A stretch of DNA of 64,000 nucleotides, taken from Shewanella marinintestina. GTDB lineage: Bacteria; Pseudomonadota; Gammaproteobacteria; Enterobacterales; Shewanellaceae. The position numbers were made by a program, and so were the translations under genes. Positions 1 through 9,324 of the stretch are shown here, in pieces (positions within the stretch are counted from its first letter, which is position 1; each line of letters starts with the position of its first letter). The notes under the pieces were generated by a model. The model had not been told where the DNA came from. It saw only the letters and a program-made list of their open reading frames with translations, and did no database searches. The stretch is from assembly GCF_023283845.1 (NCBI RefSeq), contig NZ_JAKILC010000018.1:52015-116014 (forward strand), read 5' to 3'.

Positions 1-542
1 GCTGCTGCCATAATGCCGATAGGACCAGCACCAGTAATGAGTACGTCTTCACCAACAAGATCAAATGACAGCGCAGTATGAACCGCATTACCAAATGGGT
101 CGAAGATTGAGGCCAAATCATCAGAAATATCATCTGGGATCTTAAAGGCATTAAAAGCAGGAATGACTAAATACTCTGCAAAAGCACCTTCGCGATTGAC
201 ACCTACACCTGAGGTGTTACGGCATAAATGAGTGCGACCTCCGCGGCAGTTACGGCAGTGACCACAAGTAATATGTCCTTCGCCTGAAACGCGGTCTCCG
301 ATAGTGAAACCACGGACTTCTTGGCCCATATCAACCACTTCACCCACATATTCATGACCAACAACCATAGGTACAGGAATGGTGTTTTGGGACCATTCAT
401 CCCAGTTGTAGATATGAACGTCGGTGCCACAAATTGCCGTTTTACGGATTTTAATTAATAGATCGTTATGGCCTACTTCTGGCTTAGGCGCATCAACCAT
501 CCAAATGCCTTCTTCAGGCTTTAATTTGCTTAGTGCTTTCAT
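1..542 (-). CDS. tdh: L-threonine 3-dehydrogenase, N-terminal part (runs off the window)
   Basis: Oxidises L-threonine to 2-amino-3-ketobutyrate with NAD+ in the cytoplasm; the product is cleaved by Kbl, encoded just upstream. Only about 180 N-terminal residues are in the window. They show the zinc medium-chain dehydrogenase layout: catalytic zinc Cys38 and the His63-Glu64 pair in GHEYVGE, four structural-zinc cysteines at 93, 96, 99 and 107, and the start of the nucleotide-binding GAGPIG motif at the window edge. The ATG at 540-542 gives the family's usual N-terminus. It lies 83 bases behind kbl on the same strand with a hairpin between them. The C-terminal Rossmann domain is cut off by the window, not by mutation. 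Confidence 0.95.
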   Translation of the reverse strand, partial: MKALSKLKPEEGIWMVDAPKPEVGHNDLLIKIRKTAICGTDVHIYNWDEWSQNTIPVPMVVGHEYVGEVVDMGQEVRGFTIGDRVSGEGHITCGHCRNCRGGRTHLCRNTSGVGVNREGAFAEYLVIPAFNAFKIPDDISDDLASIFDPFGNAVHTALSFDLVGEDVLITGAGPIGIMAA

Positions 543-591
543 CTTATAACCTATTACAAGCGGCGTTGGCTGCTTGCTAAATATCATTTAA

Positions 592-615
592 AAAAGGCTA
601 CAAACGTAGCCTTTT
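592..615 (-). terminator. Hairpin between kbl and tdh
   Basis: A perfect stem (AAAAGGCTAC / GTAGCCTTTT, loop of four bases) is followed on the minus strand by a short T-rich stretch. It looks like an intrinsic terminator, yet lies between two genes normally co-transcribed. It could be a partial terminator that lowers tdh expression relative to kbl, or a processing or stability hairpin. Confidence 0.6.
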
Positions 616-625
616 GAAGGTAATT

Positions 626-1822
626 TTAGCTGATAATGCCCATTTCTTTAGCGATACGGGTAAAGGCCTCAATGGCTTTATCAATTTGCTCTTTGGTATG
701 CGCAGCAGACATCTGAGTACGAATACGTGCTTGGCCTTTTGGCACTACAGGGAAAGAGAAACCAATTACATAAATGTTTTCAGCTAAAAGACGGTTGGCA
801 AAGTCACCAGCGAGTTTAGCGTCACCAATCATTACAGGAATGATGGCATGGTCGGCACCACCTAAAGTGAAGCCCGCAGCTGACATGTGCTCACGGAAAT
901 AACGGCTGTTTTCCCATACGGCTTCGCGCAGTGCTTGGCCTGATTTCAGCATTTCTAGCACGTGGATAGATGCTGTCACAATTGACGGAGCTAGTGAGTT
1001 AGAGAAAAGGTAAGGGCGTGAGCGTTGGCGTAACCAGTCGATGACTTCTTTCTTACCAGAAGTGAAACCACCTGACGCACCACCAAGGGCTTTACCTAGG
1101 GTACCCGTGATAATGTCTACGCGGTCCATCACTTCGCAGTACTCATGAGTACCACGACCTTCTTGGCCCACAAAACCAACAGCGTGTGAGTCATCAACCA
1201 TAACGAGTGCACCATATTGGTCAGCAAGATCGCACACACCTTTAAGGTTAGCAATCACGCCATCCATTGAGAATACGCCGTCGGTAGCGATCATAATGTT
1301 GCGTGCGCCGGCTTCTTTAGCGGCTTTTAATTGCGCTTCAAGATCGGCCATATCGTTATTAGCATAACGGAAACGTTTGGCTTTACATAAACGTACACCG
1401 TCGATGATAGAAGCGTGATTTAGCGCGTCAGAGATGATGGCATCTTCTGCGCTTAATAGAGTTTCAAAAAGACCTGCGTTAGCATCGAAGCACGAAGAAT
1501 AAAGAATGGTGTCTTCCATGCCTAAGAATTCACTAAGGCTAGCCTCTAAGGTTTTATGAATATCTTGAGTACCACAGATAAAGCGTACTGATGCCATGCC
1601 GAAACCGTGGGCATCTAGGCCACCTTGGGCTGCTTTAATTAATTCTGGGTGGTTAGCTAAACCGAGATAGTTGTTAGCGCAAAAGTTGATAACTTGGTCG
1701 CCATTAACTTCAATTGCAGTTTGTTGAGGAGAAACAATGACACGTTCGCTTTTATATAAGCCTTCGGCTTTAACGTCGGCAAGCTGTTGATTTATTTGGT
1801 CGTAGAATGAGGTCTTAGGCAC
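626..1822 (-). CDS. kbl: 2-amino-3-ketobutyrate CoA ligase (glycine C-acetyltransferase)
   Basis: PLP enzyme that cleaves 2-amino-3-ketobutyrate with CoA to glycine and acetyl-CoA, the second step of the Tdh pathway of threonine degradation. The 398 residues are the normal family length. Visible hallmarks of the alpha-oxoamine synthase family are the NFCANNYLGLANHPEL start, the DDSHAVGFVG segment and the PLP-lysine loop TGTLGKALGGASGG near residue 244. The start codon is GTG: no upstream ATG exists and AAGGAG sits eight bases before it. The partner tdh follows in the same direction. Confidence 0.97.
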   Translation of the reverse strand: MPKTSFYDQINQQLADVKAEGLYKSERVIVSPQQTAIEVNGDQVINFCANNYLGLANHPELIKAAQGGLDAHGFGMASVRFICGTQDIHKTLEASLSEFLGMEDTILYSSCFDANAGLFETLLSAEDAIISDALNHASIIDGVRLCKAKRFRYANNDMADLEAQLKAAKEAGARNIMIATDGVFSMDGVIANLKGVCDLADQYGALVMVDDSHAVGFVGQEGRGTHEYCEVMDRVDIITGTLGKALGGASGGFTSGKKEVIDWLRQRSRPYLFSNSLAPSIVTASIHVLEMLKSGQALREAVWENSRYFREHMSAAGFTLGGADHAIIPVMIGDAKLAGDFANRLLAENIYVIGFSFPVVPKGQARIRTQMSAAHTKEQIDKAIEAFTRIAKEMGIIS

Positions 1823-2136
1823 CTTTATTCTCCTTAATTAGCATTATTTTGATATTTGGAGTGGCGGCATTTTAACCTTAATTGACGCGGCTCTACAGCC
1901 TTTTTTTTTAGTCACATTAAGAGATTAATTAGATTAGGGAATGACCAAAGTTTAGATTAGTTAAACTAAGGCATTATCTTATAAAAGGTGAACTTATTGA
2001 AGGTTTTGGAGCTCTAATTGCGGGCCCAATTGCAATTGTTTGAAAGGTACAAAGTTTAAAGTCTCTCTCTAGTTTGCGCTGAGAACTGTTACAATCTGCG
2101 CGCGTTTATAGCACATTATCACTAGGAGTATAGCTC
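1823..2136. other. Intergenic region between divergent kbl and the GT2 gene
   Basis: This 314-base gap holds the kbl Shine-Dalgarno sequence (AAGGAG on the minus strand), AT-rich promoter-like DNA on both sides and the GGAG site of the glycosyltransferase at 2123-2130. A TACAAT that could serve as a -10 for the rightward gene lies near 2091, without a good -35. I see no small gene or RNA in it. Confidence 0.5.
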
Positions 2137-2931
2137 ATGAGATTGTCCTTAATTATCACAACCTATAATTGGCCTGAAGCGTTAAGAAAGGTTTTGGATA
2201 GTGTTGCATTGCAATCGATAGCCCCTTTTGAGGTGATAATTGCTGATGATGGCTCTGATGATGTGACTCGAAAGCTTGTTGAGGAGTACCAATCAAAATT
2301 AGATTGTTCATTGTTACATAGTTGGCAAGAAGATAAAGGTTATAGATTGGCGTTAAGTCGTAACCGAGGAATAAATATGAGTTCCGGAGATTATATTGTC
2401 TTTATTGATGGCGATACGATTCTTGAGCGACATTTTATCCATGATCATATGCTCGCTGCAGAAAAAGGTGTTTTCGTTCAAGGTCGTCGTGCTTATTTAA
2501 CGGAAAAAACTAGCAAGCGCTTGCTCGGTAACGAGCAAATGCCTCACTCCTTAACATCTGGGATTGAGCATAGAGATCAAGCGTTAAGATTACCTTTCTT
2601 GCCTATCAAGTTTAGGCAGACTTATAAGTATTCTCTGAATAGAGGCATGGGAGGGCATTGTGCTTTTTGGCGTAATGATGCGATTAAGGTTAATGGCTAT
2701 AATAATGATTTTGAAGGCTGGGGACCGGAAGATTTAGAGTTCTTACAGCGGATGTTTTTTAGTGGTTTAATCTGTAAAAAACTCAGATTTACAGCTGCTT
2801 GCTATCATATTTACCACAACGTAAATACTAAAGGTTTCCTTAAGGAGTGCGTGGCCATTTATAATCAGACTATGCAAAAAAAAGAGTCATTTTGTGAAAG
2901 AGGCATTAATAATGCCTCCTCTTCAAAATAA
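2137..2931 (+). CDS. Family 2 glycosyltransferase, probably LPS core
   Basis: Predicted inverting GT-A enzyme that transfers a sugar from a nucleotide donor, most likely onto the lipopolysaccharide core. The N-terminus carries the GT2 pattern: LSLIITTYNWPEAL at the start, the donor-binding ADDGSDD near residue 38 and the metal-binding FIDGDT near residue 90. A C-terminal GWGPEDLEFLQR segment near residue 195 matches the galactosyltransferase-like GT2 subgroup. There is no membrane segment, so it should act on the cytoplasmic face. The ATG has GGAG about nine bases upstream. It is a single gene ending in a hairpin shared with the TetR gene. Donor and acceptor cannot be read from the sequence. 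Confidence 0.85.
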   Translation: MRLSLIITTYNWPEALRKVLDSVALQSIAPFEVIIADDGSDDVTRKLVEEYQSKLDCSLLHSWQEDKGYRLALSRNRGINMSSGDYIVFIDGDTILERHFIHDHMLAAEKGVFVQGRRAYLTEKTSKRLLGNEQMPHSLTSGIEHRDQALRLPFLPIKFRQTYKYSLNRGMGGHCAFWRNDAIKVNGYNNDFEGWGPEDLEFLQRMFFSGLICKKLRFTAACYHIYHNVNTKGFLKECVAIYNQTMQKKESFCERGINNASSSK

Positions 2932-2933
2932 AT

Positions 2934-2953
2934 GGCTTAGCTTTTGCTAAGCC
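2934..2953 (-). terminator. Hairpin between convergent GT2 and TetR genes
   Basis: Perfect 8-bp stem GGCTTAGC / GCTAAGCC with a four-base loop. It overlaps the TetR stop codon. On the minus strand it is followed by an AT-rich run with several Ts, so it probably ends the TetR transcript; plus-strand termination is less likely because the following bases are not T-rich. Confidence 0.6.
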
Positions 2954-3603
2954 GCTTCTTTCGCCAATGCTATATAGTAGCTTTCTAGGCGTGAAAATGT
3001 TGCCTGAGAATCCGGTGTTGCATAGGATTTAAATAGCATGATTACTCGTAATAGCCCTTCATATAGCGACTCTTTGGTAATCGAGCCGATATTCGACTGA
3101 GTTTGGGTGAGCTTGTAACTGATCCAGAAGCTGACTAACATTTTAATTGTATCAGCAAGCGGCTTAACATCGGTTTCATTAACTGCCAAAAAGCCATCTT
3201 GATTGAGCTTTTCTAGTACGCCAGTTGAGCGGGCTAACACATCTTGTTGTGCTTTGAGATAGCGGTTTTTCAGCGTTTCATCGCGACTTAAGATATCTGC
3301 TAAGTTTGCATACATAAAGCGGAACTGCCATAGGGTATAAAACATGGCATCGAAATAACCAACTAACAGATCAACATCGACCTCTTTATCAACGTAAGGC
3401 TGAAACCCCGACTCAAGATGCTGCTCATACAAGCTAAAGATAGAGCGGATAATGTCTTCTTTATTGCGGAAGTGGTAATAAAGGTTACCTGGGCTAATAT
3501 TCAGGTGGGCGGCAATATGATTGGTTGTGATAGCTCTTTCGCCATGTTCATTAAACAACTCTAAACTGGCTTGTACGATTTTGTCACGGGTCTTCATATT
3601 CAT
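2947..3603 (-). CDS. TetR-family transcriptional regulator
   Basis: DNA-binding repressor of about 218 residues. The N-terminal helix-turn-helix is clear: TTNHIAAHLNISPGNLYYHF at residues 25-44, the classic TetR recognition helix. The rest is an all-alpha ligand/dimer domain with no recognisable ligand signature. Two in-frame ATGs are possible (3603 and 3597); the second is better spaced from AGGA. It is transcribed away from waaA, 145 bases apart, so it may control itself and the LPS block, but this is inference from position only. Confidence 0.85.
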   Translation of the reverse strand: MNMKTRDKIVQASLELFNEHGERAITTNHIAAHLNISPGNLYYHFRNKEDIIRSIFSLYEQHLESGFQPYVDKEVDVDLLVGYFDAMFYTLWQFRFMYANLADILSRDETLKNRYLKAQQDVLARSTGVLEKLNQDGFLAVNETDVKPLADTIKMLVSFWISYKLTQTQSNIGSITKESLYEGLLRVIMLFKSYATPDSQATFSRLESYYIALAKEAA

Positions 3604-3748
3604 CCTAAATGATTAATATCCAGTATAATGATTACGTCTCAGGTGCTGAGCCTTAGCGTAAATGCTCGGTGTAATTACGCGAAGGTGTGACTATCATGTT
3701 AGCATTAACCTAATTCTTCAAGTAAAACTCTCTAAAGTACTTAATTTC

Positions 3749-5014
3749 ATGAATCGTAGTCTTTATTCAGTCCTGCTATATTTAATTAGCCCACTCATTT
3801 TGCTTTATCTGACCTTTAGGGCATTTAAAAGTAAGGATTATCGCGGGCGCTGGGGCGAGCGCTTTGGAATTAAGCGACTAGCAAAGACAGATTTGTTAGT
3901 GCACTCGGTATCTATGGGCGAAACCTTGGCTGCGGTGCCGTTGATTAAGCAAATCCAAGCAAGGCATCCACAACTCAGTATTACCATTACTACGACGAGC
4001 CCGACAGGATCGGCTGAAGTCACGCGGGCTTTCGGTGATTCAGTACAACACTGTTACTTACCGTTTGATTTAGCTTGCTGTGTCCGCCGCTTTGTAAAAC
4101 AGCTATCGCCTAAGTGTTGCATCATTATGGAAACAGAGTTGTGGCCTAATTTAATCCATTATCTAAAGCAGGCCGATGCGCAAGTGCTGCTGGCTAACGC
4201 AAGGTTATCTGCTAAATCCGCAGCCTCGTATCGTAAAAATTACAAGCTAACCTTACCTATGCTCAAGTTGCTAGATGGTATAGCAGCACAATCTGAGCAG
4301 GCTGCAGAACGATTTATTGAATTAGGCGTATGCCCTGATCGCGTTAAGGTTTGTGGTAGCTTAAAGTTTGATATCAATATCGATGTTGAGCGTGTTAATA
4401 CTGCCAAGGCATTACGTAAACAATGGTTAGCCGCTGATAAACCAGTTTGGGTTGCGGGCTCTGTGCATCCTGGTGAATTTTCGATACTCATTCAAGCCCA
4501 TACGCAATTACTACAAACTTACCCAAATGCGCTGATGATTATGGTGCCACGTCACCCTGAACAATTTGATACAGCGGCTGCTGAAATTAAAAATGCAGGC
4601 TTAACGCTAGTGCGTCGTAGTACTGAAGAGCCTGTATTAGCCTGCACTCAAGTTATATTAGGCGATACTATGGGAGAGCTACTGACGTTTTACGGTGCCG
4701 CCGATCAGGCTCTAGTAGGTGGCTCGTTAATTGTACATGGTGGCCATAACCCCTTAGAGCCGGCGGCTATGGGGTTACCGGTAATGATGGGGCCAAACTA
4801 CCGTGATTTTAACGAAATCTCTGAGTTGTTACAGTCGGCTGGTGGCTTAACTGTAGTTGATGACGCAGCTGCATTAGCTGCCCATTTGATTGAGTTGTTT
4901 GCTAACTCAGAGGCTTATAACCAAGCAAGCTTGGCAGCAAAAGAGGTTGTGGCACAAAACCGAGGCTCACTGGCTAAACAGCTGAAGATGGTTGAAGCCT
5001 TTATTCATGGTTAA
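3749..5014 (+). CDS. waaA: 3-deoxy-D-manno-octulosonic acid (Kdo) transferase
   Basis: GT30 enzyme that transfers Kdo from CMP-Kdo to lipid A precursor on the inner face of the cytoplasmic membrane, the first step of LPS core assembly. The preferred start (ATG 3749) gives 421 residues, the usual length, beginning MNRSLYSVLLYLISPLILLY, an N-terminal membrane anchor. An upstream ATG at 3662 would add 29 residues with no family counterpart. Visible family motifs are HSVSMGETLAAVPL, METELWPNL and the C-terminal GGSLIVHGGHNPLEPA donor-binding region. A Kdo kinase lies downstream on the other strand, as in bacteria with phosphorylated Kdo. A strong terminator follows. Confidence 0.96.
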   Translation: MNRSLYSVLLYLISPLILLYLTFRAFKSKDYRGRWGERFGIKRLAKTDLLVHSVSMGETLAAVPLIKQIQARHPQLSITITTTSPTGSAEVTRAFGDSVQHCYLPFDLACCVRRFVKQLSPKCCIIMETELWPNLIHYLKQADAQVLLANARLSAKSAASYRKNYKLTLPMLKLLDGIAAQSEQAAERFIELGVCPDRVKVCGSLKFDINIDVERVNTAKALRKQWLAADKPVWVAGSVHPGEFSILIQAHTQLLQTYPNALMIMVPRHPEQFDTAAAEIKNAGLTLVRRSTEEPVLACTQVILGDTMGELLTFYGAADQALVGGSLIVHGGHNPLEPAAMGLPVMMGPNYRDFNEISELLQSAGGLTVVDDAAALAAHLIELFANSEAYNQASLAAKEVVAQNRGSLAKQLKMVEAFIHG

Positions 5015-5042
5015 CTTGGCATAGATTACGGCGTAAATAATT

Positions 5043-5071
5043 AAAGGTCAGCATTTTAAGCTGACCTTTTT
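5043..5071 (+). terminator. Intrinsic terminator after waaA
   Basis: Stem AAAGGTCAGC / GCTGACCTTT with a seven-base loop and a T-run, 28 bases after the waaA stop. The A-run on the other side may let it also serve the convergent kdkA gene. Confidence 0.85.
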
Positions 5072-5110
5072 ATTTCACTGATTATTTCATGAATGTGGCT
5101 ATGAGCATCA

Positions 5111-5842
5111 CTATGACTTGAGTTTGGCTTGGTAGGCTTGATGTAGCTGTAACCAGTTATCTTCGCTGAAGGCTAATGTGTTTAATTTGCCTAGTTCTTT
5201 TCTGAAAGAGCGTAGCAAACGACTCATATTGGCTTGTTGCCATTGAGCGTTAGGTTTTTTCAGTTCGCCGCGGTCAAAATCAATCAGGTAAAACTTATCA
5301 TCAGTGATAAGAATATTTTTCGCATTCAGATCAGCGTGATAAACACCGTAATTATGAAACTCAGCAATTGCCTTACCAAGAGACTGCCACTGTGACTCAC
5401 TCATCGCTGTTTTGCTTAAACGAGCCACTAAATCTTCCGCGCCATCAACTCGCTCAATAATTAAATCAGCGCGATATAATAGCCCCGAGTGCTCTACATT
5501 GGCCGCGATAGGTTTAGGGACTGCAAAACCTTGTTTATATAAAGTTTCCAGTAATGCTAATTCTGCTATCGCACGTGTTTTTTGTAAGTCAGTAAAAAAG
5601 TATTGATCACGACTTATTTTTGCAATCAGTCCACCACGGTAGTAATGACGCAGTACCCACTGGTTTTGTTCGGCTTCGATTTTGCTGGCATCTACAAACC
5701 AAGTGGTATAACGGCCTTTAGATGAGCCTGTTATCGCTGATTTTTCACGCCAAAACTCGGCACCGAACCAACTTGGCTCGATATCTGATGGCGTGTGCTG
5801 GCAATATGCGATGCTGCCTTGAGATGTTTTTTTAAACTTCAT
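5111..5842 (-). CDS. kdkA: 3-deoxy-D-manno-octulosonic acid kinase
   Basis: Phosphorylates the Kdo residue of lipid A-Kdo with ATP, providing a core with a single phosphorylated Kdo. The 243 residues show an aminoglycoside/protein-kinase-like fold: catalytic loop YHADLNAKNILI near residue 170, with the HxDxxxxN pattern, and the metal-binding LIDFDRG near residue 187. The N-terminal half contains the LLETLYKQGFAVPKPIAA segment typical of KdkA. It converges with waaA, which makes its substrate. The regulation of the pair cannot be read here. Confidence 0.93.
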   Translation of the reverse strand: MKFKKTSQGSIAYCQHTPSDIEPSWFGAEFWREKSAITGSSKGRYTTWFVDASKIEAEQNQWVLRHYYRGGLIAKISRDQYFFTDLQKTRAIAELALLETLYKQGFAVPKPIAANVEHSGLLYRADLIIERVDGAEDLVARLSKTAMSESQWQSLGKAIAEFHNYGVYHADLNAKNILITDDKFYLIDFDRGELKKPNAQWQQANMSRLLRSFRKELGKLNTLAFSEDNWLQLHQAYQAKLKS

Positions 5843-5927
5843 AGGTAGAATTGTAAGTTAAACCGTGGAACCTGCAGGCATTCTACATTAAGATCGGTAG
5901 ATTGCGCCAAATAACCTTCGAGCACTA

Positions 5928-7007
5928 ATGAGCTTATCAACTTCAAGTGACAACCAGAACCCTAAATCAACGAGCATAGACTTAAGTAATGCTGAGTCGC
6001 TATGCCTTTTAAGGCTGTCTGCTATTGGTGATGTGTGCCATGCGGTTGCTATGGTGCAGGCAATTCAGCGCCGTTACCCGCAACTCAAAATTACTTGGAT
6101 TTTAGGCAAAGTTGAGTACCAGCTATTGCAACACCTTGAGGGAGTTGAGTTTGTTATTTTTGATAAGTCTCAAGGCTGGCGTAGTTATTTTAATCTTAAG
6201 CGAGCGCTTAAAGGGCGTAAGTTTGATGTATTGCTGCATATGCAAATTGCTTTGCGTGCAACCATCGCCTCTTTAGCTATCCGCGCCAAAATTCGTATTG
6301 GTTTTGATCGTTTCAGAGCCAAAGAAGGTCAATGGTTAGTAACTAATCATGCCATTGAACCACAAGCTACACCGCATGTGTTAGAGGGCTTTATGGGGTT
6401 TGCCAAGGCGGTGGGAGTGACAGATTTGGCTCCAAGCTGGAATATTCCGGTACCAGCTACAGACACTGAATTTGCCAAAGCACTCATCCCAGATGAAAGC
6501 CAAGTATTGGTGATCTGTGCCGCCGCAAGTAAAGCTGAGCGCAATTGGCTATCAGAGCGATATGCTGCAGTGGCTGATTATGCAGTGACTAAAGGCTACC
6601 GAGTAATGCTATGTGGTGGGCCGACAGCTCTTGAAAAAGAATTAGCAGAGAAAATCCAAGCTGCCGCTAAGTCAGTCCTAGAAAATCAAGTCGGGAAGAC
6701 ATCCTTATTGCAATTGCTCGCCATCCTTAAACAGGCAAGCGTTGTGTTAGCGCCTGATACAGGGCCGGCGCACATGGCGGTAACCCAAGGTACGCCAGTG
6801 ATAGGTTTATACGCCCACTCAAATCCAGGACGAACGGGCCCATATACCAGCCTTGACTCAGTTGTCAGTGTTTACGACAAAGTGATTCATGAGCAGAAAC
6901 AAGGTGAAATCCCTTGGGGGACTCGTGCTAAAGGGGAGCATTTAATGGCTCGGATTGATGTTAATAGCGTGATTGCTGTATTTGAAAAGAGCCGTACACG
7001 TCCATAA
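5928..7007 (+). CDS. Family 9 glycosyltransferase (heptosyltransferase-like)
   Basis: Predicted LPS core transferase of the GT9 family, which uses ADP-heptose or related donors at the cytoplasmic face of the inner membrane. The 359 residues contain the N-terminal LRLSAIGDVCHAVAMVQAI motif (residues 28-46), the GT9 signature, and the C-terminal APDTGPAHMAVTQGTPVIGLY donor-site motif near residue 280. The first 25 residues are a polar extension of no clear function. It lies 85 bases behind the divergent kdkA. Whether it adds heptose I, II or another sugar cannot be decided without comparison with WaaC, WaaF and WaaQ. Confidence 0.88.
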   Translation: MSLSTSSDNQNPKSTSIDLSNAESLCLLRLSAIGDVCHAVAMVQAIQRRYPQLKITWILGKVEYQLLQHLEGVEFVIFDKSQGWRSYFNLKRALKGRKFDVLLHMQIALRATIASLAIRAKIRIGFDRFRAKEGQWLVTNHAIEPQATPHVLEGFMGFAKAVGVTDLAPSWNIPVPATDTEFAKALIPDESQVLVICAAASKAERNWLSERYAAVADYAVTKGYRVMLCGGPTALEKELAEKIQAAAKSVLENQVGKTSLLQLLAILKQASVVLAPDTGPAHMAVTQGTPVIGLYAHSNPGRTGPYTSLDSVVSVYDKVIHEQKQGEIPWGTRAKGEHLMARIDVNSVIAVFEKSRTRP

Positions 7008-7112
7008 ATGTGTTGGGATTTTAGTTTTCCGTTACAATAAGCAACGATTGTGCGAGTTTTTATTTGTTGAATGATTACGCCGTTACGGCTGAATTATAAG
7101 AGAGTTGATGAT

Positions 7113-8180
7113 ATGCCATCTGCGCCAGTTTTTCTTTTTATTCCTGTATCTTCTAAAGAAGGTATTGGCGAATATATGCGATCAATGATAATTGCCAATG
7201 GTGTTAAAAAGCATTGGCCGGATGCCGTTATTCATTTTGCGTTAAGCAAACATGCGCCGTATGCGCAGTCATGTCCTTTTAATACTTTTATCTTAGAAAA
7301 TTCAGCGACTAAGCAAGTTAAAGCTGTGAATGATATTGTTTCAGAACTAAAGCCTGACGTTGTCATTTTTGATGCATCGGGTCGTAAAGCACAGTTAAAG
7401 CATGCGCATGAATCCGGTGCCAAAGTTATTTTTATTAGCCAACATCAGAAAAAACGTAGCCGCGGGCTTAAGGTTGGTCGTAGCTTAGTGACTGATAGTC
7501 ACTGGGTCGTGCAGCCGGAGTTTGCAATTGCGCCATTATCAGTATTCGAACGATTCAAGTTATGGCTAATTAACCGACCTCAGCCATTAGTTACGGGCCC
7601 TATATTTACTAACCCTGATGAAAGCCAAAGAGGTGCATTGTTAGCAGAATATGATTTGGCTGATAAGGCTTTTGTATTATTTAGTGCTGGATCCGGTGGG
7701 CATAAGTGTAACCAAGGTTATGCTGCAGATTTATTCCTAGATGTTGCTCTTTATGTGAGAGATCACCACAAGCTGAAGCCTGTAATTGTATTTGGGGATA
7801 ATTATCCCAAGGAGTTACCTGAGATAGAAGGTGTGGTGTGTATACGATCACTCGCTAACGCGGACTTTATTAATTTGGTGAGCAGTGCCAAAGCCGCGGT
7901 ATTAAGTGGTGGTGGCACTTTGTTACAGGCAGTTGCAATGCATGTTCCTACGCTTGGGATTGCCGTAGCAAAAGATCAACCTCCACGAGTAAAGGCCTGC
8001 TTGGACCGCGACGTTATCCTATCATCGAATTTAGATTTTTCGGAAATGTGTGGGGGGGTTGATCAATTATTAGCTCCAGCAGAGCTTGCGCGACTAATCA
8101 ATAAAACGAAAGAAATTGACAGTGTGAATGGCTTAAAAGTCAGTATTGCCGATATTTCTCGTTTGTTAGAGGAAAAATAA
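7113..8180 (+). CDS. MurG-like GT-B glycosyltransferase, copy 1
   Basis: I infer a GT-B fold transferase related to the GT28/MurG superfamily. Near residue 205 an AGSGGHK loop begins the C-terminal domain, and LSGGGTLLQAVAMHVPTLGI near residue 280, followed by KDQPPR, is shaped like the MurG donor-binding region. There is no signal peptide. An upstream ATG (7071) would add 14 residues, but the start at 7113 aligns with the N-terminus of its paralogue at 9325 and has AGAG upstream. It is 355 residues and its stop codon abuts the ATG of the next gene, so the two are co-translated. The two copies are co-linear throughout. The substrate is unknown; LPS core or O-chain work is inferred from position. 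Confidence 0.7.
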   Translation: MPSAPVFLFIPVSSKEGIGEYMRSMIIANGVKKHWPDAVIHFALSKHAPYAQSCPFNTFILENSATKQVKAVNDIVSELKPDVVIFDASGRKAQLKHAHESGAKVIFISQHQKKRSRGLKVGRSLVTDSHWVVQPEFAIAPLSVFERFKLWLINRPQPLVTGPIFTNPDESQRGALLAEYDLADKAFVLFSAGSGGHKCNQGYAADLFLDVALYVRDHHKLKPVIVFGDNYPKELPEIEGVVCIRSLANADFINLVSSAKAAVLSGGGTLLQAVAMHVPTLGIAVAKDQPPRVKACLDRDVILSSNLDFSEMCGGVDQLLAPAELARLINKTKEIDSVNGLKVSIADISRLLEEK

Positions 8181-9284
8181 ATGGCTAATAAACGGATTGC
8201 TATCGTTATTGACAGCTTAGCTGGCGGTGGCGCAGAAAAAGTTATGCTTACGCTAGCAAACGAGTTGATAAAACAGGGACACGAGCCACATCTATTAGTG
8301 CTATTTGATCACTGTGAACATCATATTGAAAAGAATATTCCAATACACTTTTGTTTTGATAAAAAGCAAGATAAATACCTAGATAGCTTTTGGAACATCA
8401 AGAAATCAGCGCAGCGCTTAGATGAATGGATAGGAAAGGTAGAGATTAAAACTGGTAAGTTTGACCTATTTATCTCTAACTTAGATAAAACCAATTTATT
8501 GATGTCTCATTCTAAAGTGAGTCCTTTATATTTCGTGGTGCATTCTTCAATTGAAGAGCCGTTAAAGCGTAATAAAAAGCTAGGCCCCTTTGCCTACTTT
8601 AAAATGCTACGAGCTAAAAAAGCGCTAACAGGCAAACACCTGATAACGGTATCTGAAGGCATTAAGCAGGAAATTGAAAAGGTTGGTCGTATTGTTCCAG
8701 CCTCGATCACTACTATTTACAACCCTTTTGAAATAGAAAAGATTGAGCAACAAGCTCAAGAAGAGGTAACAGGTATACCCGAAGGTGATTTCCTTATCCA
8801 TGTTGGGCGTTTCGCTAAGCCTAAACGGCATGATGTGCTTTTTGAAGCCATAAAATTAATGAAGCATGATATTCCTTTGGTTCTACTTTGTAATAACCCT
8901 AAAAAAGCGACAAGAGTAGCTAAGAAATTGGGCGTGCTCGATAGGGTGATTATCCCGGGGTTTCAGCAAAATCCATATCCTTGGATTAAGGCGGCCAAGT
9001 TAATGGTGCTGAGTTCAGATTACGAAGGTTTACCTACTGTTTTAATCGAGTCTTTAGTGTGTAAAACACCCGTCGTCAGTACTAACTGCGACCATGGCCC
9101 TAAAGAGATTCTTACAGGAGATTTAGCTCACTACCTTGTTCCTCGTCGCGATCCAGAATCTTTGGCATTAAAGATTGATGAGGCGCTAGAAAGTTATCCG
9201 CAAATTAGTAATATTGACCTACTGAAGCAAGTGGATGCACATCAAGTCTGTTTGTCTTATTTAGATTTAATTAACCTGAAATGA
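8181..9284 (+). CDS. Family 4 glycosyltransferase
   Basis: Retaining GT-B enzyme, probably adding a hexose to LPS. The 367 residues begin with VIDSLAGGGAEKVMLTLANE, the common GT4 start, and the C-terminal domain has HVGRFAKPKRHDVLFEA and the EGLPTVLIE donor-binding motif with the two glutamates seven residues apart. A lysine-rich middle section (residues 60-150) fits peripheral membrane binding. Its ATG directly follows the previous stop, and the next gene, a paralogue of the previous one, is 40 bases downstream. The three form one probable transcription unit. Confidence 0.87.
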   Translation: MANKRIAIVIDSLAGGGAEKVMLTLANELIKQGHEPHLLVLFDHCEHHIEKNIPIHFCFDKKQDKYLDSFWNIKKSAQRLDEWIGKVEIKTGKFDLFISNLDKTNLLMSHSKVSPLYFVVHSSIEEPLKRNKKLGPFAYFKMLRAKKALTGKHLITVSEGIKQEIEKVGRIVPASITTIYNPFEIEKIEQQAQEEVTGIPEGDFLIHVGRFAKPKRHDVLFEAIKLMKHDIPLVLLCNNPKKATRVAKKLGVLDRVIIPGFQQNPYPWIKAAKLMVLSSDYEGLPTVLIESLVCKTPVVSTNCDHGPKEILTGDLAHYLVPRRDPESLALKIDEALESYPQISNIDLLKQVDAHQVCLSYLDLINLK

Positions 9285-9324
9285 TGATTCATTTTTGGCT
9301 TAGCTGTATTAAAAAGGTGTTTTA

